DNA of 64,000 nucleotides, taken from NCBI GenBank assembly GCA_001557505.1, contig LSAX01000002.1, positions 1,116,001 to 1,180,000 on the forward strand. Reading direction: 5' to 3'. The stretch is from Reticulascus tulasneorum. Lineage: Eukaryota; Ascomycota; Sordariomycetes; Glomerellales; Reticulascaceae. Of this stretch, positions 10,188-21,896 are shown one piece after another. Position numbers and translations under genes: made by a program. The notes under the pieces are model-generated. The model was not told the DNA's origin and ran no database searches. It saw nothing but the letters and a program-made list of their open reading frames with translations. The stretch's first letter is position 1, and each line of letters opens with the position of its first letter.

Positions 10188-12758
10188 TTAAACCCTGGCA
10201 CGCAGTTTCTGCGGAATAGGGGGTAGAGCACAAGTCGGTGGTGGAGCTGGCGGAGGGCCATCAACGAGCTGCGGCATGCTGCGTCGCTTGAGAAGCGCCT
10301 TCGCACGCTGGGCGGCATCTTGCTGTGATTTCGAGAAACCGATGCTTGGGGTTCCTGGGTTGGACTTGTATGGGAATGGCGCTCTCCGTGGTGACGGATT
10401 CATATCGAAGGATGCAGCGTGCACACTAAGCTCGGACAGATGACTGATCGAGTACCGGGTGGGTCGCTCCGCTCCGAGACTGGCCCCCTTCATGTGGCCA
10501 TGCTTCGCTTGCCGCGATCCTGGGGATCGGCTGCGAGATCTTCCATAAGTATCCATGGACGATTTGCATCGCAACCGCTCTGTAGGTGCATTTGGAATGG
10601 GTGGAAGGGATGGGAGCTTGGTTGGGAGAATGAAGGTGCGAAGCTCTGTCTGCGACTCGACCTCGCTCGTCTTCCTTAGGGAATGCATACTGGCATACTT
10701 GCGGGGGCTGGTGCGGACATTTAATGTGACTGTTTGCTCATTCTGTGCCAGGCTGGAGCGTCGAGATGGAACATCGTAGGTGTTCGGAACCCGATCGCTC
10801 AATTCTGACCGCCATGAGTCTGATCGTTCATGCCAGGGACCGCTGCTGAAGTCCATTGAGCCTGTCGGGGTGTGGATCTCGAGGGATAATTTCTTCAGCT
10901 CGATGGGGTACTCTTCTGGTTCCTGAATGGGGGAGGGATGATCGGCCACGATTGAAAGTGGGCGAGCCATCGAGAGGGCTGTTGGAGGTGATCTCCGAGT
11001 CGACCTGGGAGGGGGCTCACGGCTTCTCGCAATCTCGGATGTGAGAGAGGACAAATCCATCGTGTGTGACTTTGCAAAGCTATAACGTCGACCAGCAGAG
11101 TTTGGAACACTAAAGTTGGGTATTGCCAAAGCAGGGGGGAATTGTGGTTCTGCCAGTGCTGGGCCATAGCTGGAGTGAGGACGGACCGGGTTGGTCGAGC
11201 CTCTCAGATCGATCATGTTCATGGTAAGCATGGACTGCCGTCGGTCTGAAATATCTGCTCCATTTGGGCGAGGTCGGACGTCTGCGTAGAAATCCTCAAA
11301 CACGGCGTCTTCCTGATCGCTGGTGAAGCTGTCCCGGGTTGGCGAACAGGCCGGAGAGGAGTTGGCAGATGTTACAATGGTCCGTTGCCCAGATGACATG
11401 TAGGATAGTCGATTTGCGCTGTCCCGAAGGCTCTCCAGATGCCGGCCGTCACTGGAAACCAAGCTATTGGTGGTCGACATATCATCAAGCGACTGGTCAA
11501 GATTTCCATCAGACTCGACGACGGTGACTGACCCTTCAGTGTCGTACTGAGTGTGCTCCCCATGCACCGAGAAATCATGGGGAATAACTCGGGAGAACCT
11601 ATCAGGATCCCGAATAATTAATGTCCGTTGGCTTGTCTGGGATCTCAGTTGCACAACATTGTCATCGGCCTTTGGCTTCCCAGTCTCGGAAAGACTCTTC
11701 TTTCCGCCCAGTGCCTCAATCTCCCTGCGCAACGTTGTGATCCAGGCTTCCATTTCTTCTGCGTTCTCAAACACCATGAGGAAGTTCGAAGCGTTCCTTT
11801 TTTCCGCTCCCCGAAAGGGAAGCCGCGAGAAGAGCGAGCGAGAGTCTGCGGCCGGGGACCCATCTGCGTCCATGACTGACGCAACTTGGAGTACCCAGTG
11901 GCGGCCAGGGATGATGTCGCTTGCAAAAGCCGCCGAGTCTTTCCCCAAGTGAAGCATCTTCTCCGGCAGTCGATCGAAGTGCCCATCACCGGCATATTGC
12001 AGAAGATAGCCGGACGTACACAGCACGTATATCTTGGTGGTCCATTCCAGTCCTGACAGGTTTCGCCGATGCTTCTTTTTGGTCTTTTCGCCTGTCTTCT
12101 CGCCCAGCTGGTCGTCGGTCGGGTCCGGGGTGATAGGAAGCTGGGTCAAGTCATCGCGTATTGTTACGCTACCTTTTCGGTCACTAAGACGAAGTATGCT
12201 GTCTGCAGAAGTGGTGGATGCTGGCAATTGAGCATGCCTGATAGCTTGGGGATATGCTTGAAACAATGGTGGGGGGTCCCAAGTAGCCAGATGGCCTCGA
12301 GGTGGCTTCGCAGCTGCAAGTTGGGGTTTCGGCTTTCCAGCATTGGTAGGCTTTTTAGGACGAGCAGGTTCGCTAGGTAATGGTGCGTCAGTAGCAACCA
12401 AGTTGGGCCGCGAATGTATCGTGGGCAACGTGATTTCTGATCGCGGAGCTTGCTGCGCGTGTAGGCCATATGGCCAATTACTGATTTCCGCCAGCGAGGC
12501 GCGTATCCCCCCTCGGTTCAGGTCTCGCTGTGCTGCCGTCACTTCCACCTCCTTAACAACCTTGGATCGGCCAAAGATATTTCGTAGCCCGAGCCTCGAC
12601 TCCCGCCTCGAGAGCTTGCCTGGCCGCAACGGCACTCGGTTCTCATCCCCTACCACGGCATCGATGTCCGGTGGCCTGGCCCTCCTAGCGTTAGTTGATT
12701 GGTTCTGCAGAGCTTCAAAGGGACCCCCGCTGCTTGCGGCTGGGTCCAAGTCGGCCAT
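10188..12758 (-). CDS. PH-domain protein, fungal, function unknown
   Basis: Uninterrupted frame of 856 codons. A pleckstrin-homology-like domain covers about residues 240-355: it starts at WTTKIYVLCTSGYLLQYAG, continues through HWVLQVAS and FLMVFENAEEMEAWITTLRR, and ends in the helix expected at the end of a PH fold. The N-terminal 240 residues and the C-terminal 500 are Ser/Pro/Arg-rich and probably disordered; the extreme C terminus has a short proline tract (PPPAPPPT). Such proteins are usually recruited to membrane phosphoinositides, but no catalytic domain is visible, so scaffold or adaptor is the most that can be inferred. I do not recognise a named orthologue. The start codon at 12758 opens a long divergent upstream region. 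Confidence 0.8.
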   Translation of the reverse strand: MADLDPAASSGGPFEALQNQSTNARRARPPDIDAVVGDENRVPLRPGKLSRRESRLGLRNIFGRSKVVKEVEVTAAQRDLNRGGIRASLAEISNWPYGLHAQQAPRSEITLPTIHSRPNLVATDAPLPSEPARPKKPTNAGKPKPQLAAAKPPRGHLATWDPPPLFQAYPQAIRHAQLPASTTSADSILRLSDRKGSVTIRDDLTQLPITPDPTDDQLGEKTGEKTKKKHRRNLSGLEWTTKIYVLCTSGYLLQYAGDGHFDRLPEKMLHLGKDSAAFASDIIPGRHWVLQVASVMDADGSPAADSRSLFSRLPFRGAEKRNASNFLMVFENAEEMEAWITTLRREIEALGGKKSLSETGKPKADDNVVQLRSQTSQRTLIIRDPDRFSRVIPHDFSVHGEHTQYDTEGSVTVVESDGNLDQSLDDMSTTNSLVSSDGRHLESLRDSANRLSYMSSGQRTIVTSANSSPACSPTRDSFTSDQEDAVFEDFYADVRPRPNGADISDRRQSMLTMNMIDLRGSTNPVRPHSSYGPALAEPQFPPALAIPNFSVPNSAGRRYSFAKSHTMDLSSLTSEIARSREPPPRSTRRSPPTALSMARPLSIVADHPSPIQEPEEYPIELKKLSLEIHTPTGSMDFSSGPWHERSDSWRSELSDRVPNTYDVPSRRSSLAQNEQTVTLNVRTSPRKYASMHSLRKTSEVESQTELRTFILPTKLPSLPPIPNAPTERLRCKSSMDTYGRSRSRSPGSRQAKHGHMKGASLGAERPTRYSISHLSELSVHAASFDMNPSPRRAPFPYKSNPGTPSIGFSKSQQDAAQRAKALLKRRSMPQLVDGPPPAPPPTCALPPIPQKLRARV

Positions 12759-14863
12759 GGCTAGGGTCTCGATATCTGGCTAGTGTCGATGAATCTGTAG
12801 ATCGGGACAAGAAGGGAGTCCGAAATATGGCGGAGGGATTCGTTCAAGTAGGAAATGACGTGGTTATAAGACAAGGACGGTTGCTGATGGGCGGCGGTTC
12901 AGGACCAACATAGGAACGAGAGTATAGGTGTAAATATTGATCAAGCAGGCATGTAGAGCGAATCAAAATAGCCAGGCTGGAATGAGTGGTCCAAGGCGCC
13001 CGGAATGGTAGAAAATTGGAGGTCGGGGGGGTGGCCGGCGGGGTGAATCAGAAACCATTCACGTCTGATGCACGTACTTGGAAGGAAACAACTTGTTGTG
13101 AAGTTCCAGCCTGTTTTTCAGAGATACCAAAAGTGAAAGAGGCTGGAAAGCGAGTAAGGAAGTAGAAATATCGCGAATAGTCTACTTCACTTTCGCAAAT
13201 CGTCAGAAGGAGGGGGAAAGAGAGGGCAGGGCAGGGCAAGGCCAAGTAACGAGAGTGACGCGAAAACAAGAAGTTCCGAGCGACGAGGATAGGCGCATGT
13301 ATGTATATGTATATGTGCATGCATGTATAATAGTAGGTAGCTAATAATTTAATAGAACGGCACAGGGATTCATAATAATATCGCCAGATTTGCGGCGTGA
13401 TCTGAGCCCAGACGCGGGCCACTAGCCAGGTGTGTGGGTTTAGATAGGTACGCTCCGTGCCTTGGTGTATCAGCTACTCCATTAGTCCAGGTACCACCAG
13501 TAAGTCGGTTTAGCACCTAGGTAGTTAGTTAGCAGCACTGCACTAGGCAGAACGGGTTGGAACTTTGTTACAGGCGTACTTCGTACTCAGTCGGGTAGGC
13601 AGGTTACTTGTTACCATTCAGCTCACTCTCACGCTCGCCCACTACAGCTGATGATGAGGCTGCTGGACTTCGTCCATTCAGTCGCGAGGGATATGGATGT
13701 GTGGTGAGCCCTACTCAAACTCAGATCAGACCCAGGGCTCAGACAGACACCCTCTCACGCTCCCTCCGCTCGACCTCGCCCCCCGTTCTTGAACCAGTCA
13801 ACTCTTTGGACTGGGGGGGGAAGCCACAGCCAGGGGGAGGTGGATGAGAAAAGTGTGCTGAACTGAACTGGACCAACCGACTGTCGAGGTACGATGTAAA
13901 TGTGTCCTGGCCGAAGCGTTTCCCCCCATGCAATACGACAGGGTTTGTGCGTGGACATCATCATGTCGGTACTCTTAGACAAGCCCAGCCACGCCAGGCC
14001 ATGGAAGTACTACGTACTACTTCGACGTAGCAGGAAAAGCCTTTTAGGAACGGGGTGGAGGGCGTGAAGCATCTCAAGCTTTTACTCCGATATTGCATAC
14101 CACTCGTGTGGGCTAACGACAAATGGGGCAGCCCGCTCCAAGCCAGCCGAGCGCGCTCCACGACGGAATGACCACATCTTCGCGGTCGGTCGGGAGAGGG
14201 GCATAATTACTGTATCAATCATCATGCCGTCAGCCCTGGGGATGCACTCAATTACACAACATTGTTTCTTTCCTTCTGTTGTTGTTGCTTCTGCTGCTGC
14301 TAGTTCTGATTCTGGGTGACACCAGAAGCGTAACACACCACATGCGTAGTACATACTACAGACGTGTCACATTTCCTTGGGAGACATTTCTCTCGTTCGA
14401 CAAGGGTTCCTCGAGTCCCCAGAAAAGTGAAAAGAAGATTAAAAAAAGATTAAAATAATGAAAAGATAAAAAAGCAACGGGGTGTGTCCAGGGTGTTTTG
14501 GAATGTGTGAGCAAGAAACGCGCCAGATGGAAGACCCCCCTTCCCATGCAGCTTTTGGACGAATGAGAGACGTGTAAAGCCCGGCTGAGTGGGTGAGAAA
14601 CACGGATAACCCCAGCCCCACCTCGTCCCCAATCGGCGAATCCTCCCCCACCCAGCACCAGCGGAGCGATGTGCGCTGAGCTGAATAAGACGGGCTCCAG
14701 ACAACTGTGGGAATCCAGCGGCCCACACCATGCCAGCCCTGTAATACAAAGCCCGGGGCTAGGGCGTTGTAGGGAGGCAAGTAGCTCATCAGGCAGGTAG
14801 GTGTGCAAAAGATACCTGGCGCGCCACTAGCAGGTACGCCTTCCAGGAAACAAAAGGCGAGAA

Positions 14864-14880
14864 CCCCCCCCCCCCCCCCC
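14864..14880. repeat. 17-base poly-C tract
   Basis: Seventeen consecutive C residues, directly followed by GGGG. Homopolymers of this length are unstable and often miscounted in assemblies; here it lies in noncoding DNA. Confidence 0.9.
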
Positions 14881-15203
14881 GGGGACCCCACAGAGCAGCT
14901 CCCTTTTTGGGGACACGCCTCTAAAAACAAAGCACCATCCACTTGGGGAGTGGACTCGGTGGAGATTGACCAAAGACGATGAAGGAGACTAGACCAAACA
15001 GAGTTCAAGACTTGCTCACGTCTTTTGGCGACCTGGCCTCGAAACCTGCCCGGGAATAGAGAGATTAAGATTCCTTTCTCCAAAGCTCATGATGATGATG
15101 ACGATCGAAGGATTGCAAAAGAGAGCCTCACGCTCAAGGGGGGGTCCCTTACCTCAACCCCCTTGCTGGAACCGAAGAGCCGTGTCTGAACCATTAATTA
15201 CTA

Positions 15204-15312
15204 CGTAAGGTAGCATATGTATGTACGTATGGACATGCACACCACTAACCCACGTACATACGTACTGTAGCACGGCGGTAGTACTTCGTAACTTGCTTAT
15301 TACTACCTTACG
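15204..15312. repeat. Nested inverted repeat
   Basis: Outer arms CGTAAGGTAG (15204-15213) and CTACCTTACG (15303-15312) are exact reverse complements. Inside them, inner arms GTACGTATG (15223-15231) and CATACGTAC (15257-15265) are also exact. The arrangement could extrude as a cruciform or fold in RNA. It is flanked by other TACGTA-type sequence, so a chance origin from simple sequence is possible. Confidence 0.6.
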
Positions 15313-18293
15313 GAGAGCGTCGTAATAGTTACCCACTTACCTATCGTTCGGGATCTGACCCTCGTTCCCCCATGATGAGGATTTGCAGGCTCGACCATGG
15401 TACAAGATAGCCGGGCCTCGAACCAAGTTTTGCCAAGCCAGCAGGGCTCTCGTCCCCAGATCCGCGAGACAGATACAGGGAAGGGAGGAGAAGATAGAAT
15501 GGATGGTGTCTCTTCGGCTCTTGCTTTCGTGGCGCGGCGCGACATGCATGTCCGATGCAAACTCTAGATTGACACGCCCGAATAATAAGACTGCATTTCG
15601 TACGCTGGCTGGTCGGACATGAACGAGGTCTCAGCAAAAACATGCCTCGCCACAGTAGCATCGCAGGGGAGGAAACCGGTCTGTTTTGCTTCACAATCGC
15701 CGAGGGGCGAGAGAACCTGTGGACCTTCAGAAAATGAAGAAGCGAATGTACGGAGTACGACCTTCACGCACGTGGGATCAGACTGCTGTTGTTTCCTCGC
15801 ATGTAGGGGGTAGGGGTTGAGTGTGTTGTGTCAGAGAGGGAGCAGAAGCCATCCATCTTGCGGCCGTCACACCCACGAGCGGGAGCGCAGCTTGTCAATC
15901 CTCCCACGCAGCCACATGTGTGAACTCCTCCAGCAAAAAGTCCCTTTGAGCGGAGGGAGAGTGCAGTCTGGATCCACGCCCACCAGCCGGAGAGGAAATG
16001 GATCCCCCCGTGCCCCCGTTGGATGCCCTCTTGCAGGCGCTGATCCGATCGCTTGGGCTTTTACTGTGTACGGATGCAAACTGCCATCCAAACTTCGGCT
16101 AATACTACCCAGGTTCGCAGTGATAAGTGCGTGCGCACAGCCTGGGCTGTCTCGAAAAACGGTCCCACGACTTCATTCAGGTTTGTATGCACCATCCTCG
16201 ACACGTCCGCGTCACACGCGAACGAGCTGTCGACTCCAAAAAGTGCCATGCATCTTCACTATTCTACAGGAATTGTACCGACGAGCGAGCCTCTCTGCTG
16301 GCATCCGCCCAGTCCCCCCATCACAGCTCCCCCAAAGGTCCTCGAACAGAGAATGCTAGGAGGGCGTAGGCCTTCCGAACTCCCAGATCCTGGTAATTCT
16401 ACGCCGCGAACTGGCTTGTCGAAACTTTCCTGGCGCCTGCTAACACCGATTTGGAAGTGATCTGTGTGAGTTTTTAAAATGGAGAAGGGAAAAAAAGAAG
16501 AAAAATTATCGAAATGAAGCAAAACCCTATCTGTGGTCATCCACCAAACCCCCCCTCTGACCAGGTCTGGGTTGCTTGTCAAAAGGTGCAAAACCTCCTA
16601 TCCGCTTGCAGCTCGGCAAACTCCCGATAAGTAGTTCTGGCTTCAATTTCCGATCGGAGCTCTGGCCTCTCGCTCCTGCAGCCCTCTCGTCCTCGCAGGT
16701 CTTCAATTGGGTCCGCCACCTGCGATAGATCTGGCTTTGATGAGGGCATCGAATTGGGCGAGCCCCGTTCCTGCAGTAGCGTCATTTTCATTGCGACCAA
16801 CTAACTTAACCAGAAACCTTGCACCATTCAGGGAAACTTCCCTGATTCCTCGAGCCCCCTCCCCCCAAAAGCCCCTCGCCTGTCGTGATCCTATTGGTGT
16901 CGAATGAGCGAAGCTGTTGGACAAACCTCGTATATTCCATCGGTTGCGTCCACTCAATAAAACTGGCTGTCCGCCAATTGCAAGCAGTGCGACACAATGG
17001 TTTGTGCTTCCTTTCGTGATATTTGTCGATAGTCGCAGCTGAGAGAGGTTGCCACTGCGAATGATCTACTCACTTTTTAGTTCTCAGCCCACGGAACTCG
17101 GAACACCCCAGGGCATACAAACCACGACCGAAAACCCCCCCAGCTGCGCTAGCCACCCATCACTGGCAAACGCTGGTGACAGCTGCATCTGTGAGCCAGG
17201 TTGTTCCTTGGGTGGAAGACATGGTCCCTTAAGGCGCGATCGCGGAATCCCTCTCACCATATCGCTGATTCCACCCACACTGTCGCGTCATTAGCCTGCG
17301 GCCTCTGGCTTAGTCGATGCGCGCTACCAAACTCCTCCGCGCAAGCTCTGAATACCGCGTCTTCGGCCGCTCAGTATCGGAAGCTGTCCCCGGCCACGTC
17401 AACGGACCCGACGTGCTGATGACCTGCATGAGGCATTTCCTTCAGTGCAGCAGCCTTGGTTTTTCTTCAAGGTTTAAATCGGCTTTCCATGTTGGCCAAG
17501 ACCGGGCGCTGACAGCTTCGGATCATGGCACGGAGAGCTCCCCTTAGCCCAGGATGATGTACATACAACTAGTAGGAAATATGCAAGTGCATGAGGCCAG
17601 GTCTAGTCGCGAGAGTTATGCCACCGTAACTCAGAGTGCGGCTGCCTTCCTAAAGGCACGGGATGCTCCTAAGTGCTGGTGAAACTCGCCTCCATCCCAC
17701 TTGTTCTTCTACTCGACCAAGGCTTGCCAGCTACGACGCCGGCCGGCAAGCACCATTCTCTTGGCAACACGAGGTCGCCATTTCGGAATGAACTGATCAA
17801 CGTCTCTAGCCCGGCCCACATAGACGGAGGTCAAAGTGTGGTCGATCCGCAGCCCTTTCCGCGCCCCGTGCTTTCGTCGGAATTGATATCCACAATGGCT
17901 GAAGTGCCGTCGTCATATCACGATGTACACAGATGTTGAATGCTAGGTTTCAGGTTTGCTGCTATAACCGTCCATTCATCTGCCTAAGCTAGGGCCGCGC
18001 TTCGCCACCCGCACTCTGGAAGACGCGGAAGCGATGCGCTCCCGATGTTATTGTTGCCAAGATTCGGACGGATGGCACGGATGATGAACTCAGACCGCAG
18101 AGGATCACGGACATATGCGAGTGAAGTGCCGCTTGGAGGAGGACAATTGATGGGGAAAGAATGGGGCGGCGCAATCGGGAGTGGATGGTATGATCTGATT
18201 TTTCCCACCACAGTATTAAGGAGATCGCGTTCTATTACAAGCGGCTTCAGCAGCTATTTAGTTCAATTTACACGATAGGTGTATCGCTCTGGC

Positions 18294-18709
18294 TCAAGGG
18301 GCAAATCTGCTCGAGGACATCATACGATGTCCCATTAGTCTAATATGAGATTCAACTCCTTGAGCTCGCTCACACCTGTCTTCCTTTCGTGATTCACGTA
18401 TTGTCCATTGGCTTCTTTGTACAAGCTCGATTTCAGGTATAGCCTTGGACCTCGAGGATATCAACGCCATGTTGGGATTATTGACATCCAAGAACATACC
18501 TCTGGGGACCAAGACGGCTACCATACGGTGGCATTTTGGAAGTTCACTGGAGTTGGAGTGAAGTTATGTAGTTCAACAACTTGGGTATTCCATGAAGAGC
18601 TGCTGCGTTGACGAAGACGCTCGTCTAGATCCTCCATCGTATGCTCAAGGCTAGCAAAGTAAAAGCCAAGCCCATAGAAGTCCAGGCCAGCCACAATTTC
18701 TAAAAACAA
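18294..18709 (-). pseudogene. Possible decayed gene fragment
   Basis: Two overlapping minus-strand open segments (18709-18518 and 18524-18294) have globular-protein-like composition, for example EIVAGLDFYGLGFYFASLEH and MFLDVNNPNMALISSRSKAI. Upstream, around 18760-18840, a third segment in another frame reads like protein too (ADDEQEALALINHSLKTLG), ahead of a TTTTTAG acceptor-like site. I could not build an uninterrupted spliced model and recognise no family. It may be a decayed gene, a real small multi-exon gene, or chance. Confidence 0.2.
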
Positions 18710-20014
18710 ACGACACCAAGTGTTTTCAAGCTGTGATTGATCAATGCAAGTGCCTCTTGTTCATCATCTGCAGCTTGTGCGTTCCGTTTGCAGTCCCACG
18801 ATGCCCTTGCGTTATTGTTGAACGATGGATCTGTACCTGCAGGTTCCTGCGCGATTCATACACCGAGATCATGTAGCTGTTAACAGACCCTTGTGTCTCA
18901 ATGAAAATGTTACCCTATAAAGCTGGTATACTGCCTCCAACTCGAAGAGGCAGGTTTATACACCAGCATAGCTGCTAACGCAATAGCTTAGGATACAGGA
19001 ACACATCAATACGAGGTGGATATTCGAGCAGACACAATATGGAATGTTCTTGCCAGTGGCTGACACATACTTAAGATACCAGCTGCTAGGATGTTTGTAA
19101 CTATTCCGTGATATCTTGGGGATTACCTTGTACAGGCTTGGACATCTACATGCTGTCCATCTGGTGATACAGTGAGGGGCATTACATCACTGACCAGTCT
19201 GACCAAGTAAAACATCAAACCGAGATGTGTGTTAACTGTCATCAATGATAAAGATCACCGTTTACGAGGGCATTCAGCAAGCTAAGCCTCATTCATTTAT
19301 ACAATACACAGCAGGCTTACTCACACCACCCAGAAGCTGCCAAACGTATTTAAGCCATCTCTAAGTCCCGGATGGACGGCACAAACTCGCTCCTGGATTT
19401 ACGAGCTTTGTGTATGTTCTAGAGGCTCTATATTCTACTCTTACTCAACGCCCACGACTGTTGCTGGCCCTCGTCGGTTGAAGTGAGGTTGCAAATTCGG
19501 AAGCGACGACCGAATCCGCCCATGCCGTACCGTGTGACCGCACAGTGCGTGCAAGCGTGATGATGATGGCGGGGCTGAAAAGGCAAGCCACACCTTTTGG
19601 CTGTGCCCGGTGACACAGCTTCCCTTCGCTGAATCGAGATTCGCATTCACCTTGTGACCTCTAAAACCGACAGCCTACCTATGGAAACCCCCTGAGGCAT
19701 AACTGAGATCAGCACACAAAGCATGCCACCATGATGCTCTGTCTCTCCCGGCTCGGTCCTATTTGATGGCATTGGATTTATCCATTCCCTCCGCTTTACA
19801 GCATTACCTCACTGCCGCTGAAAACTACCTATCTACGTACCGTTTCCTCCTAAGTAGCGCCACCAGTGACGCACCTGCCCATCCTCACCCCACCAAGTTC
19901 CACTTGTAGCTCTCTGCTCGTTGTGCCAGCAAGTCAGTCAGTCACCGCAAAGCGCCAGTGCCCGCCTGCCCGGCCTAGATCAGACTTCAGACTCAGCTAC
20001 AAAACCCCGATGCC

Positions 20015-21272
20015 ATGGCGCCCGATCTCAACTCTCTCCCTCCTTCAATTCCGCCAGTTGCAATACCAAGGAATATGTCATCGTCAAACGGAGAACCCAC
20101 ATCCCAGGGGCTGGCCGAGTCACCCACTCGGTCTGCGGCCATGTCACTCCAGGCAGCGGCTACGATGAATGCAGGTTTACAGCATGAAACATCCAGACGT
20201 CAGTCTACTCTCCCTATCCGCATGGTGCTGCTGGCCATGGAGCTGACGTGCTATTTATGTGTACAGGTTCTTCCAGCAGCTCCTTGAACAGAGCTCGCCA
20301 GTCCCCCCACTCTGGCCGACGGCGGTCGACAGTGTTGATGAATCTACAATTAAACGATCCCGCGGTTCCTGCTCCCGGCGAGATGGTTGCTGAAGGACCG
20401 GCACATACTGCTCGGACAGGAAGCCCGTTGCCATTGTCAGGTTCGCCGCTTATGATGTCGGGCGGCGGCGATCCGCACCACAACCGAGCTCCTAGCCTTG
20501 GGGAGCTGCATCAGGAGCTGGAAGCCGAACAAGAAGCTCAAGTCGTAAGTAAATGTCCAGAGTGATAGTTAAAAGGGACGAGCTAATTCTTCCACCCGCA
20601 GAACCGCCTTCTTCAAATGATCCGGCAGCAACAACTTCAACTTCAACAACTCCAAGGAGCTCAAGGTCAATCAGCTTCGAGCCCGGAAGAGTCCGCCATC
20701 GTCTCTGAGAGATCAACTGGCCAGTCAATCTCCCAGGCAGGTACCCCACAGAATGCATTCCCGTCGGTGCCGACATCAGGACCAGGCTCTTTCTCACGAT
20801 CACCTGCGGTCCCTCACCCGCGAAGCTCCTTCGACATGGCAAGAGCAGATCTCCAACGTCGGTCTAGAACACCAAGCCGTGGAGCATCGCCGAGGCTGCG
20901 GTCGACTTCGATAAGTGCTGAAAGCGGTGACCAGTGGGTTTTGGGCGGCCGAGATGAGAGTGCCTTCTATCAAGCCGAGACTCAGATGCTAGTTCGAGAG
21001 AACCAGATGCTACGGCACCGAGTACGCGACCTAGGTAATACGATCTTGGACTATTGTTTTTTGCTGCGGCTTGACTAACTCATATGCCAGAACGACAACT
21101 GACCGACCTTAATGTTGGGCCAGGCAGCCACGGCAACCCCAACGAACCCGCGGTGCCGTCCCACCTCATGCGAGCCGTTTCTGCAGCAGACGAGGATCCA
21201 ACCACGGCTCGCACTACACCTGGAGCTTCAGAGGGTGTCTCTGGAACAGCAGACACGGCAAAGGAGACCTAA
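20015..21272 (+). CDS. Conserved fungal protein, Gln/Ser-rich with coiled coil
   Basis: Four exons (20015-20198, 20267-20544, 20602-21034 and 21091-21272) join in phase to 358 residues. The N-terminal 60 residues are Pro/Ser-rich. Exon 2 encodes a serine run followed by LNRARQSPHS. Across the exon 2/3 boundary comes a glutamine-rich coiled coil (LHQELEAEQEAQV then NRLLQMIRQQQLQLQQLQ). A second short coiled coil, QMLVRENQMLRHRVRDLE, is completed by the exon 3/4 junction. The central and terminal parts are low-complexity. I believe this layout is widely conserved in filamentous ascomycetes but know no assigned function. The leucine/asparagine-bearing second helix resembles a dimerisation segment; no basic DNA-binding region precedes it, so a bZIP factor is not supported. 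Confidence 0.82.
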
Positions 21273-21896
21273 GATTGGGCAAGCTATGTTTCTGCATTGT
21301 TACTACAATATGGCATATTGTACGGAGTTCAGGTTGCAGGTTAGGAGAGTGGCATCATCTCACTGATGCCATGGCATAGTGAAAACGGCGTTGAAGTAGC
21401 GATGACCTAGGCTAGGGCAGATTGGTCAATAACCCGCTCCTTGCTTTGCGTCCAAGATACCTTTCAAAAGTCTTACCGTAGCCACTTTTGCACCGTGTAA
21501 TTTCTCCGTGAACGCAGGCGTACAGTTGCTCGTAACCAAAATGGGCGTCCAAAATACTTGACGGGATCTTGACTGTAGCTGGCAGTGTACTGGAATTGCA
21601 CTCGTTTCTTGTTGTACAATTATACGTCCTAGTAAGCTAGAGTAGGTAGGTAGTCGGTTTATATTAGTGAGTTCATCATCGGTAGGGCTGATACAGAAAT
21701 TAAAGTAGTGCATGGCTGCTCGGTGGGGGTTTTATCATGCATTTCGGTCCCGCTATTGCATGGCGCTCCAAATGACTGATTCTTGTCGATCTACTTATTG
21801 ATAGCGTCAGCGATAACGGCAACCGGATGTGATATAATTGCGGCATATTCGACATTCTATGACTCGAGGAGTGTCTCCTGTAAACATCACGACAAA
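21273..21896. other. Intergenic
   Basis: 3' UTR of the upstream gene and promoter of the FAD oxidoreductase gene. No other gene or RNA seen. Confidence 0.5.

Larger units (their letters stand above)
12759..20014. other. 7.3 kb gene-poor intergenic region
   Basis: This lies between two divergently transcribed genes. Open frames up to 214 codons exist but have the composition of translated noncoding DNA (high Cys, Trp, Arg, His; no family motifs). Visible structure: ATGTATGT-type tracts near 13300-13330, a 17-base C run at 14864-14880, a nested inverted repeat at 15204-15312 and, from about 17.7 to 18.9 kb, minus-strand segments of more protein-like composition that may be a decayed gene. The size could reflect long regulatory regions, an unrecognised noncoding RNA or erased mobile DNA. 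Confidence 0.5.

Noticed and set aside
14439..15083. 214-codon minus-strand frame
   Set aside because: Includes the translated poly-C/G tract; composition is that of random GC-rich DNA, with many Cys, Trp and Ser and no motifs.
15817..16359. 180-codon plus-strand frame
   Set aside because: No conserved motif, irregular composition and no splice-linked neighbours; equally long frames exist on both strands here.
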